A stretch of 64,000 nucleotides of DNA from Panax quinquefolius (Eukaryota > Streptophyta > Magnoliopsida > Apiales > Araliaceae). Within the stretch, counting starts at the first letter, position 1, and every line of letters starts with the position of its first letter. Under the pieces are notes generated by a model, which was not told where the DNA came from, made no database searches, and was given only the letters and a program-made list of their open reading frames with translations. The stretch is taken from the NCBI GenBank assembly GCA_020205615.1, contig JAINUW010000416.1, forward strand, positions 1 to 64,000. Direction: 5' to 3'. Position numbers and translations under genes: made by a program. Positions 1 through 10,143 of this stretch are shown here, in pieces.

Positions 1-640
1 CCCATAGCTTTTTGCAAGCTAACCCAAAATCTTGAAGTGAATCTTAGGTCACGATCCAAAACTATGGATCTTGGCATGCCATGCAACCTCACAATCTCAT
101 TCACGTACATACTAGCAAGACGTTCGAGGAATAAGTCTCCGATCGGCAAGAAATGAGCGGAGACTTGGTTAATCTATCAACAATAACCCAAATAGCATTG
201 ATGCCTTGAGAAACCGTAGGAAGACCCATAACGAAATCCATGGTAATGTGTTCCCACTTCCATTTCGGAATCTCAAGTGGTTCAACGGACCCTTAGGTAC
301 CGGATGCTCGCCTTTACACGTTGACAAGTTAAACACATTGAGATAAACTTTGCAATCTCTCTCTTCATATTGTTCCACCAAAATGTATAGCCGAAGATCA
401 CGATACATTTTAATACTTCCAGGATGGATTGCAAATGGTGTATGTGTGTGCCTCCATCATAATCTTGTACTTCAAATCAGTCGTTAGGAACACAAAGTCT
501 AGAGTGGACTCAAGTATTCCTTCTTCATCAATTCTCGCTTAGGAATAGCTCCTTCTTGTACTTTCTTCTTCATACGCATCATTTCTACGAATTGGTGGCT
601 TGAAGCAACCTTAACTTTTTCTATTAAAGTTGACTCTATG
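1..640 (-). pseudogene. integrase relic (element H), truncated by window start
   Basis: Minus-strand fragments match the Ty3/gypsy integrase. Around 380-460 lies the zinc-binding region with the tail of the HHCC motif (positions 360-420). Around 170-300 lies the start of the catalytic core ([12 protein letters not shown], carrying the first Asp). Positions 10-160 hold the segment around the second Asp (LDRDLRFTSRFW-like), where normal Ser and Pro are changed to Leu. The catalytic Glu lies outside the window. Reading frames change several times, so this is a dead gene. Confidence 0.8.
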
Positions 641-1190
641 CATATACTTGACATCATCGCACTTGCGTTCCTCATATGATGATCTTCTACTCAACGCGCC
701 TACCACGTTCGCCTTTCCGGGATGGTATTGAATAGTGTGGTCGTAGTCTTTCAATAGCTCGAGCCAACGTCATTTGCCGCATGTTGAGTTCTTTTGAGTG
801 AAGAAATATTTAAGGCTTTTATGGTGCGAATATATCTCCACTTTCTCCCCCATATAGATAGTGCCTCCATATTTTTTAGCATGAAACGATCACGCTAACT
901 CTAGATCATGAGTAGGATAATTCCTCTCATACTCTTTAAGTTGTCGCGAGGCATAGGCTATGACTTTTCCACGTTGCATGAGAACACATCCTAACCCTTT
1001 GCACGAAGCATCACCATAGATAACAAATCCATCCAAGAACCAAATGGTATTGTTAGAGCAGTCTTAGAAATAAGTCTCCTCTTAAGCTCTTGGAAACTCT
1101 TCTCGCATTCTTCACTCCAAACGAATTTTGTATCCTTCCGAGTTAGGCCGAGTTAATGGAGTAGCGATTCGAGAAAACCCTTCCACGAAT
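641..1190 (-). pseudogene. RNase H relic (element H)
   Basis: Read on the minus strand, 1004-1027 encodes FVIYGDAS, the first catalytic Asp region of Ty3/gypsy RNase H. It is followed by the GLGCVLMQ and [21 protein letters not shown] segments near 900-1000. [11 protein letters not shown] lies near 800, and the connection to integrase (ADALSRR-like) near 690. Several frameshifts and stops separate them. Where element N has a stop codon in the ASR-LKEYE stretch, this copy still has CAA (Gln), so the N stop is a later C-to-T change. Confidence 0.75.
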
Positions 1191-1925
1191 CTCAGATAAT
1201 AACCAAACTAAGCCCAAAAGCTACGTACTTGAACCACCGACTTGGTTGCTCCCAACTTTGTATTGCTTCAATCTTCGGGATCAGCAGATACTCCATGTTT
1301 CGACACCACGTGCCCAAGGAATGCTACTTCCTCAAGCCGAACTCGCATTTCTTCAATTTGGCATATAGTTTGTTTTCACGAAGCCTTTCGAGTACCGACT
1401 TCAAATGGTGCTCATGATCTTCACGACTTTTGGAATATATAAGGATGTCATCAATAAAGACAACAACGAATCGATCCAAATATTCCTTGAATACTCGGGT
1501 TCATCATATCCATGAAAGCCGCGGGAGCATTAGTTAGTCCGAAAGACATGACTAAGAATTCATAATGCCCATACTAGAGTTACGAAAGGCGTCTTTGGAA
1601 TATCCTCGATTCTAATCTTCTTGATGATATCCGTAAGCGAAGATCGATTTTTGAAAAGAATTGTGCCCCTTCTTGAATTTGGTCAAACAAGTCATCAATA
1701 CGAGGTAGAGGATACCTATTCTTGATGGTGACATGGTTCAATTCCAGATAGTCAATACAAAGTCGCATACTCCCGTCTTTCTTCTTTACGAATAAAGCAG
1801 GAGCACCCCAAGGAGATGTCTACTAGGGACGAATGAAACCGATGTCCAACAATTCTCGTAGTTGGACCTTTAACTCCTGAAGTTCAATAGGAGCCATTCG
1901 ATATGGGGTTTTAGAAATGGGCTTT
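1191..1925 (-). pseudogene. reverse transcriptase relic (element H)
   Basis: The minus strand contains the RT fingers and palm. [29 protein letters not shown] lies at about 1680-1770, in pieces. The catalytic [10 protein letters not shown] box lies at about 1436-1470 with both active-site Asp codons intact. PAAFMDMMN lies just upstream of it. A segment between the fingers and the palm (about 1570-1650) is scrambled, with a stop and a frame change. Downstream (about 1200-1330) the LGHVVSKHG and GLxxYYxRF connection region is readable in broken form. It is not translatable as one protein. Confidence 0.8.
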
Positions 1926-2043
1926 GTATCGGGTTCAAGATCAATAAAGAATTCAACTTCACGTTACGGGGTAGGCGGGAAGTTCTTGGAAAATCGTCGG
2001 GAAAGTCAATAACAATGGAATATTATTCAAATTTGACGTGTCT

Positions 2044-2575
2044 TTATTCAAATCCATAACATGGGCTAAGAAAGCTTGACATCCGTTTTTCAATAAGCGA
2101 ATAGGTTTTTTGATTAGATATGGCGGTGATTGATTTTAATGGTTTAGTTGCTTGAATTGCATAAACAGGTTGGTTAGGAATATGAAAACTAACAACCTTA
2201 CGAAAACAATCAATTTTGGTATGATGAGTAGTTAACCAATCAATCCCTAAAATCACATCAAAAGCAAAGTATCTTTAAAGAGATAAGGTCAACGTGTAAG
2301 GTGATGGTGCCAACTTGAATCAAACAAGATTTATAAGCAGTGGATGTGATGAAAGTTTCTCTAACGGAGTTTCCACAGATAGGTCAAAGTCTAATTTCTC
2401 CGAGTCAAGTTTAAGCGTTGAGCACATGCAGGAGAGATAAATGAATGGGTAGCACCCCAGATCAAGTAAGGTATAAACTTCGCAAGAATTTATAAATAGC
2501 TTACCCGTGATCACCTCGTTTGGGTTCCTCGCATTATGACGATCAAATACAACAAACGCTCTTCCGGAATCGTTG
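2044..2575 (-). pseudogene. retroviral-type aspartic protease relic (element H)
   Basis: Two minus-strand open stretches make up an RVP_2-type protease: one at 2320-2575 and one at 2044-2256. The active site, normally Asp-Thr-Gly, reads Asp-Leu-Gly here (LLDLGC), so it is predicted inactive. The second half keeps ILGIDWLTTHHTKID, a typical end of this domain. A frameshift lies between the two halves, near 2260-2320. It aligns directly with the element N protease at 32230-32700. Confidence 0.8.
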
Positions 2576-3706
2576 ACTTTGACTTTTTCGGGACGATCTT
2601 TTGAGTCACCGTCCCTCGCTAAACTAGGTTTTGCTCTTTGACAATCTCGGCGATATGTCCTTCCTTTCCACAATTATAGCATACCTTGAACTGTTCAGGC
2701 GGTTTGATCGATATGTCCCTTTTTCGCATTTGTAACATATGACCGGTGGTCGTTCTCCTCCCTTAGAACCGATTCTTCCACGCTTTATCGTCTTCACATG
2801 GTCATTGTTAAATCTCCTCTTTTAAAATCTCCTCCTCGACTCGCTTCTTCTATTTTCATGGCCATGATTACCACCAGAGTGGTTACCATTTTGTCCGTCT
2901 GCTTTCTTTCTCCATTTGGTTATCATTATTACATTGATCGCTATCTCTGTACGATCTCGGTTGTGGTCCCTCAATTGACCGTACTCGTTATCTCGCTCTA
3001 ATAATTGAGCCCCCTTTACAACATCTGAATAGAGAAAATTTATGAGAAATGAGATCTTGACGTATCTGGGGTTTCAAACCTCTAAGAAACATCGCCATCA
3101 TACGTTCCTCATTCTCCACCAAATGAGGTGTAAACACGGATAACTCGCAAACTTTGCCTCGTCTTTCGAGACACCGTCGTATGTTGTTACGCTCAGTCTA
3201 ATAAACTCCACTTCCTTCATATGGCGAACACTTTCGTGAAAGTATTTGTCATTAAATAGTTTCAACGCGTCTCCCAAGACATCTTTGAAAGTGCGAATTT
3301 GGATGGAGTACGCTTCACGACTCCCACTAGTAGTCTCGCTTTCGCCACGGAACATAAGGTGGCGAATGGAACCTTCGTTCTCTCCGTGCATCCCAAGACA
3401 TCGAATATCTTGGTAATTTGCTTGACCCATGTTTCCGCCATGATCGGATCGGCTTTCCCTTAAATTTCGGTGGTCCCAACTCTTTGAATCGCTTGGGTTT
3501 GTGACAACCCGTGAATTGCTATCATTTCCTCCCTGTATTTTGAACACGAGTCTCCTAAATCGATTTTTGTATGAAGCGCAAAAACTTATAAACATCCCTC
3601 GTTCATCATCGCTTTCGGTGGTGTTGTTCACGGGAGGAACATTGTCGACTGTTGCACGTTCTCCTCGTTGGTGAGTACAAAGCGTCTCCACTGGTCTCAT
3701 TTCCAT
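2576..3706 (-). pseudogene. gag relic with zinc knuckles (element H)
   Basis: An ATG at 3706 opens a 202-codon minus-strand frame ending at 3098. Its last third contains the Retrotrans_gag core (LFNDKYFHESVRHMKEVEFI). The first two thirds do not resemble the N copy in the same frame, which suggests a compensated frame change. Further down (2640-2745) two CCHC-type knuckles can be seen. The second reads CYNCGKEGHIAE and lacks the final Cys. The region between (about 2760-3000) corresponds to the Gly/Asn/Arg-rich linker but is frame-broken. Confidence 0.7.
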
Positions 3707-3904
3707 TGTTAATATTCTCGATTCGACATTCTCTCAAATCATCGTCATAAAACAAGGGTTAATTAAGGAAATCAATATGTCACATAATATCCTTATATCT
3801 TGACCAACTAAAAAAATAAGCTTAGGTAGGACACACTAGCGAAGGATTTACTCGTCTCTCCCTCCTAGTTCTATTCCCCGATCTCGCCGTAAATCATATC
3901 CCTA

Positions 3905-3918
3905 AGCTCGATACCAAC
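3905..3918 (-). promoter_or_regulatory. primer binding site, tRNA-iMet type (element H)
   Basis: On the minus strand, directly inside the LTR, lies TTGGTATCGAGCTTAGG. It differs little from the plant initiator-Met PBS core TGGTATCAGAGC. This fixes the LTR end and the orientation of the element. Confidence 0.7.
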
Positions 3919-6599
3919 CGTGATGCCCCCAAAATAGGTATACATCACCCATTACGAGTTGTCGATACATGGTATAGAAACAACTACAACTTTTATTATT
4001 ACAACGAGAAAAGCTGTGAGTTTGAATACAAATATTATCTTCAGACAATATCTATACTCAAATAAATCCTCATCACATTTATTGATACATTATTTTACGA
4101 AAATGGTGAGGACTACTAAACAACTCTCTCTAGAACCTTCATTCCAAACCCCAACTCGTACTCATTATATTCTCGCCTCCGAGAAGAAAAATGGAACAAA
4201 AAAGGAAAAGGGTGAGCTCAACTAGCTCAAGAAAGAATATTATGACTAAGATAATATACAACAAATTATCGTTAGTCTTCAACAGGAAAAATCTAATAGA
4301 ATACAATAGACAACAAATTTTAAGTCAATATTCCCGGTGAAATAATAATTCATTAGAAGAGTTAAGTAGAGAATGCAAACTACTATCTTCTATGTATGAA
4401 TTTAAAAGTTCATCGTCTATCTTTTATCCTCGTAACATCAATCAATATACATACGGAATCAAATATTTATCTTTGCACTACACGGGCCAAAGATATTCAT
4501 CGATTAGTCATGTTCATCTAAACACCGCTTCATCTTTGCACTACTACCAAAGATATTCTTGAGAAATCATTCATCTTTTGCACTTCACAGTAGAAGATAT
4601 TCAATAATATCATCATTTAAGACCGAGGATGATGAAAATATTTTAAAAAAGCGAATCCGATTGAAACAAAATGACAAGGATTAAGGATTAAGGATTCGTA
4701 CTTTGTTTTATTCACGCCCAAAAATACCTCAAAAATAATCGCAGTGGTGTAAAATTCAAGAATGATCAAAACATGGATCAATCAAAGCTAGTATCCAGAA
4801 TAGATATTTTGGACAAAAAGAAGAAATTTTATTTTTTGATTGAATAGTGTCAGATATCGTGAATAGTGCAGTATACGTGAATAAGTAACTCGACACCAAA
4901 AGATAGAAATTCCACAAAAAAAACATCTTCACGCTTCATGAATAGTACTCGTGAATAGTAACTCGCATGAATAGTAACTTGTGAATAGTAAACTCATGAA
5001 TAGTAACCCAGACATGAAAAAGTTCTAAATTTGATAAAAAGTTCCAACCAATATTTCAAAGATAATGATATTGAAGAAATAATATCATTTGAGAAGAAAA
5101 TAACATCCCTTACCTCGAAAGATTAAGTACTTAATTTGGAATCACGGATTATAGTCTTTGAAGGAACTGCACTGCGTCTAACAATACTCAAAGTATACTC
5201 AAAATACTCACAAGAAACGCTCGATAATATAGAGAGAAAACTTGCTTTACGGTGTGATTTTCAATTCTAACCCAAGCACCCTATTTATAGGAAAATGCTT
5301 AGAACAAAAGCGAAAATTTAATAAAATATTAATATATATTATAAATTTTCTTAGCCCATCTTTGAAGATCTGATTTCAGAAATTAATATCACATGTTAGC
5401 CCACTTAAATGCAAAAAACGTTTTTCTTTAAAATAATAATTAAAACTTCCAAAAATCAATTATTTGAACTTGAACTTCAATAATTCACAATAAATATCCT
5501 TTCATCAAAAATTGAATCTTGCGAGTTTTTATAGGAAATTCAATTTCTACAACTTTGCGTAGAAGAAAGTTTTTAAATTTCAAAAATGAAATTCGAATCA
5601 AATCCACAAACCATTAATTTTACTGCTTATAATCAAATTTCGATCGATAAATGGTATTGGCGGACATGTTTAACATGTTTTAAACATTTATTGCAACAAA
5701 AATACTCTTCCTCCTCAGATACTCATATATCCCACATTCGTTGTAAAAATATCACCATTATTATATTATTAAAATATAATAATATATTTAAATGAATTAT
5801 TTTATCGTAAAAAGATAAAATTTCAATTTTCAACAATTATCACATTAAAAATTTTCTCCATCTATATCCACATAAAATTAATATTTTTCTCATCATATGA
5901 ATCAATAATTAATTATTCACAAATAATATTATGTAATCACAATATTGACAACTGAGGTAGGTTCCTAAGAAAGAGGGCTTCCAATAAAATTTTTCTACTT
6001 GGCGATGCAATTAGGTGATCAAACCTCTCCTTAGAGCGTAACTTTCTAGACATCGCCAATAATGTTATCTAATAATATTTTTCGAGATAATATGAATTAT
6101 TGCTTCGAGAATGAAAAATACAAGATATAATGACAATTATCAAACAACAAGAATATAAAATATCAACGCAAAGCAATTATTAACTCAATAAAATATTGAG
6201 CGATTAATTATCGTAACCATTATCGAAAGTAGTGCGCTTTCACGTAAGAATCAATAATTGGTGCAATCTTGTGTCTTCTTGTGTTTTAACCACCAAGTAT
6301 ATTTTAAAAGATAATTGATGTAAATGGCGCAGTTATTTTTAACCAACTTATATTTGTCGTTTTCTTCATCCAATCGCTTTTTAGTTATGGGCCCACATAC
6401 GTCATGGGCCATGGCCGCACGAATATTCCCACCAGTCTAATATTCCACGACCAAACGAATATTTTATAACCACTTGCTTATTTTGAAGTATTTGCTTATT
6501 TTACCCCTAACTATCCACATTAATCAAATCAACCCTTACTATTTTAAAATAATAAATAGAGAAAATTAAATTTCATTAATAATAAGTTGGGGTCTTACA
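3919..6599 (-). repeat. 5' LTR of element H (2681 bp)
   Basis: The LTR runs from a (T/C)GTGATGCCCCCAAAATAGG tip at 3919 to a GGGGTCTTACA tip at 6599; on the minus strand it starts TGTAAGACCCC. A TATTTATA box (minus TATAAATA) is at 5282-5289. The ACTATTCA-type short repeats lie at about 4850-5005, downstream of the promoter. Hairpin and direct-repeat blocks shared with the other LTRs lie at about 4440-4620. The 5' splice site is recognisable but degraded near 5110. The 3' splice region near 4180 is degraded. Confidence 0.9.
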
Positions 6600-8159
6600 A
6601 TTTCGATATGAAAAAGTTTCAAATTTGATAAAAAGTTCCAACCAATATTTTGGCATAATGATATTAAAGAAATAATATCATTTTTAAAAAATAATAATAT
6701 CCCTTATCTCAAAAGGATAATCTTGATTAGAATCTTTGGATATAGTCTTTGAAAGAACTCTTTGCAGATAAAGAATACTCAAAATACTAAAATACTCACA
6801 CAAAATCGCTTTCGATATTATAGAGAGAGAGAGAGAAATCTTTAGTTTACGGTATGATTTTCAATTCTAACTTAAGACCCTATTTATAGGAAATCGCTTA
6901 GAACACCAAAGTAGAAAATTTAATATAATAATAATATATTATAAAAATTTCAAGCCCAAGTAGAAAATCTGAAATCAGCCCATTCAACACACATATGGAA
7001 CACACCATAATGTAAAAAACGCGTTTTAAAAAAAAAAAATTAAAACTTCCAAAAATCAATTATTTTAACTTCGTAACTTCAATAATTCATAATAAATAGC
7101 CCTTTTATCGGAAAATTCAATCTTGCAATTTTTATAGGAATTTTAATTTCTACAACTTTGCGAAGAAAGTTTTTCCAAATTCTAAATGAAATTGAGTAAA
7201 ATCCATAAACGAAGCGATTTTACGCGTTTATAATCAAATTTCGGTCCAAGAAATGGGCCCTACGAGACATGTTTAACATGTTTTAAACAACTTTCGCAAC
7301 AAAAATACTCTTCCTCCTCATATACTCATATATCCCACATTCATTATAAAAATATCATCATTATTATATTATAATAATATAATAAAATATTATTTTATCG
7401 AAAAGATAAAATATCAATTTTCAACAATTATCACTTTAAAAATTTTCTCCATCTATATCCACATAAAATGAATATTTTCCTCATCATATAAATCAATAAT
7501 TAATTATTCACAAATAATATTACGTAATCACAATATCGACAATAAAGTTAGCCTAAAGGAAAGAGGGCTTTCCAATAGCGATTTTCTTCGCTACAAGGCA
7601 ATTAGGTAATCAAACCTCTCCTGAAGCATGTAACTTTACAGTACATTTCTAATAATATTATTAGGATAATATGAATTATCGCTTCGATAATGAAAAATCT
7701 TTGTGTAGTGACAATTATCAAACAACGGTAATATAAAATATCAACGCCAGTGAATTATTGAATCAATAAAATAAAAATCTTTGAATAAAGAATTCTTCGT
7801 ACTAATAACCCAGATATCGTATTTTAATCATTTGGGTATTCCAACAAATTATTACTTGAGAATAATACTGTAGTTATTTATAAACAACTTATCTTTGTCG
7901 TTTCTTCATCCAATCGCTTTTTCATGCAGTTATAGGTAAAATACAATTGGCAGTCGTCTGAATATTAAAACAATGCAAAGAATATTCCGCACCAAACGAA
8001 TATTCTAAACAACAATGAGTATTTTATAACCACCTAACTTATTTTAAAATATTCATGATTTTATCCATAACTAACCACATTGATCAATTCAACCCTTACT
8101 ATTTCAAAATAATAAATAGAGAAAATTAAATTTTATTTATAAAAAGTTGAGGTCTTACA
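6600..8159 (-). repeat. truncated LTR copy J of the same chromovirus family
   Basis: This stretch repeats the outer part of the H LTR in the same orientation. From 6610 it aligns with H from about 5013, and it ends in the same way at GAGGTCTTACA (8159). It carries its own TATTTATA box (6881-6888) and a (GA)n stretch at about 6823-6838. The inner 1.1 kb of the LTR is missing to the left. The simplest reading is that H inserted into J, so the missing part of J should lie left of the window beyond H. Alternatives are a tandem LTR or a deletion. Confidence 0.8.
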
Positions 8160-8419
8160 ATTACAGTAAATGAATAACCCATTTTCAAGCAGATAGATAC
8201 ACTCACTGTCATTGCTGCCGGCACAGCTACTCGAACGGACAGGTCACTTTGTTGCTGAAATTTTATGTTTTGTGGTGTGAAATTGTATAGGCTGGGAGAG
8301 AATATCAAATGAGATACAAATTCTTTGGAAATGAATTCCCAACTTATCTGGTGGAATTTTATTTTCTCGGTAACAAGGGTTTAAAAGTATGTTTGGTTAA
8401 CGACTTATAGTTGTGGTAA
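8160..8419 (-). other. unique-looking flank with a possible small host exon (8160-8308)
   Basis: This is one of the few stretches not matched elsewhere in the window. On the minus strand an ATG at 8308 opens a frame with mixed-composition residues (VRVAVPAAMT...). A CAGTGAGTG sequence, usable as a 5' splice site, lies near 8202. The frame runs into the LTR J border at 8160. It could be the first exon of an interrupted host gene, or chance. I do not recognise the product, and no function should be assigned. 8309-8419 holds nothing further I can identify. Confidence 0.25.
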
Positions 8420-8421
8420 TA

Positions 8422-9244
8422 CTCTCTCCATCCTATTATATCTGACGTTCTAGAGATTTTCACATAAATTAAAAATAAATACAGTTTTACTATTTTACCT
8501 TTAATTAATACTTTAATCTCATTTAATTCTCCATTAACAAGAGACTTGATTTCATACCTCCCAACATTGACTAAAACCCACCTCCCAACAGTGAGAATGG
8601 ATAAGGCGGCGGACTTGGCTCTCCCCACGTCACAGTTCCTCCAAAGCAACTCACATCCCCACCGCTTCCCCCTCCCTCACCACCACCGTTGACAGACGGC
8701 GCCACCGTAGAAAACCCACCAAACCCGGCAAGACCTTGTGTTTTTCTCCCCCCTATGGATTGTCTTTGGCTAAGTAACCATGCCGACGACAATAATGTCT
8801 CCAATTTGACTGTCAAAATTCCCATCCGGCGACGAAATTGACGACGAAATCGTCCCAACCGTCGCACTTTCCTCTTCCGACGAAGAAGGGGAAGAAGATG
8901 AAGAAATCAAGAGGCGTCTCTTTTTATCGGTCACCCTTCTAGCTCTCTCCTTATCCATCATCATTCTGGATATAATTTTCGGATCTTCAACCACTTTGAA
9001 AAGGAACGCCATAATTTCTGGATATAATCAAGTTTTGCAGGCTTCTCATAAATGTATCATTGGAAATCAAAGAATAGAATTTGAACCGTCTTTTGAAAAT
9101 AGAGAAAATAGTCATTAATGGTGGTGGAGAAGGAAGGGTAGAGAAGAAAAACAAATAGGCAAAATATTTTTAATTTTGTAGAACATCAAATATTTTGAGA
9201 AGAAAAGAACCTCTAAAACGTCAGATATAATGGGATGGAGGGAG
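8422..9244. mobile_element. non-autonomous Tc1/mariner (Stowaway-type) element with cargo
   Basis: The ends are inverted repeats of about 34 bp. The left end begins CTCTCTCCATCCTATTATAT and the right end, reverse-complemented, begins CTCCCTCCATCCCATTATAT. Both continue into TCTGACGTT(T/C)TAGAG. A TA dinucleotide flanks each side (8420-8421 and 9245-9246), as expected for mariner target duplication. The CTCCCTCC tip is the hallmark of plant Stowaway/mariner elements. At 823 bp it is too short for a transposase and encodes none. Its centre (about 8570-9012) is much more GC-rich than its surroundings and looks like captured coding DNA. Confidence 0.85.
8571..9012 (-). pseudogene. captured gene-like fragment inside the mariner element
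   Basis: Two overlapping minus-strand frames cover this GC-rich cargo. The first starts with an ATG at 9012 and gives 80 residues: a basic stretch (ERARRVTDKKRR) followed by a Ser/Glu-rich acidic stretch. The second (8867-8571) gives Arg-rich, then Gly/Pro-rich sequence. The composition contrasts with the AT-rich element ends, as expected for transduplicated exon or promoter DNA in a Pack-type element. I do not recognise the source. It could also be non-coding GC-rich DNA with chance open frames. Confidence 0.35.
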
Positions 9245-9246
9245 TA

Positions 9247-9987
9247 GTATTTAGAGCCTTTGGTTGCACAAAAAATAGTGTAGTGCGTTTTTTCTAATGA
9301 CATTTGTCAGTTAAATAAATTATTTATAAATAAATAAGATTCTTAAATAAGTTTAAAACTTAAACGCATTTAATATAAACTGATAAGCCAAGAGAGAAAA
9401 TATTTCAAGGGTTATTCTATATATTCTTTATACTTAATGTATACTCCCACAAAAAATGACCCAAATATGGAACAAAATATATCTTATACTCCCTAAAAAG
9501 ATGACACAAATACCAAAAATTTTGTTCCATAAAGAGGCAAGTATACAATTTAAATGTCAAATTTTATATAAAATTTATTTTAGCCTAAAAAAAACTTAAA
9601 TAGGGTCTTCTTACGAAAAAAATAGAGAATCTTTAGAGTGTGTTTAGGTGGGGTAATAGTAAGTAAAACTGAATTTATTATTCTTTCTTCTTTATTATTA
9701 TTTTTTTTAATTTGTGCAAAAATTTACTTTGAAACATCTTTTATGGACGAATGAAATATTTAACTTTTATACATTTTCTTATAAACAAAGTATATTGTAG
9801 TTATAAATATGCTTTTGAGGACATACGGAATATTTAAGACTTCATCATTTGACCAAGTTGTATTTCATTTCGAAGTGTTTTCTGTCTTAGTCTTCCTACC
9901 TCTTGTAGCTATACTTTTACTTAAATAAACACATTAAGGTGTACTTCTTCCGACCTCTAAAAGATATTTAAAATATATAAATACTAC
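9247..9987. other. AT-rich spacer, no gene seen
   Basis: No open frame or known repeat can be supported here. It contains poly-A/T runs and a short direct repeat: two related stretches near 9440 and 9490, both with ACTCCC and TGAC(C/A)CAAAT-like words. Confidence 0.5.
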
Positions 9988-10121
9988 TACTATCACATAA
10001 AAAAAGAATTATATAATGTTCACATACACACATGTATATTGTGGCCCCACATATCAGGTGGGGATCCACAGTATGCATATGTGTTTGTGAACATTATGTG
10101 ACCTTTTTTTATGTGATAGTA
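9988..10121. mobile_element. foldback MITE, about 134 bp
   Basis: The whole stretch folds into one hairpin. The left arm begins TACTATCACATAAAAAAAG and the right arm ends with its complement. The arms are about 60 bp with some mismatches, and the loop is around 10050-10060 (GGCCCCACATATCAGGTGGGG). There is no coding capacity. The target duplication is unclear. Confidence 0.75.
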
Positions 10122-10143
10122 GCATTGTTGAAAATATATTTTG

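Larger units (their letters stand above)
1..6599 (-). mobile_element. Ty3/gypsy chromovirus (Tekay/Del type), element H, 5' part only
   Basis: This is a minus-strand LTR retrotransposon. Reading leftward it shows a 5' LTR (6599 to 3919), a PBS, then gag, protease, reverse transcriptase, RNase H and integrase relics in the Ty3/gypsy order. The window begins inside the integrase core, so the rest of the integrase, any chromodomain, the PPT and the 3' LTR lie to the left. Every domain is broken by stops and frameshifts, so the copy cannot work by itself. It belongs to the same family as element N (28175-38237): the protease and RT segments align residue for residue. The base after its LTR, 6600, begins a second LTR of the same family (J), so H probably inserted into J. 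Confidence 0.9.
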
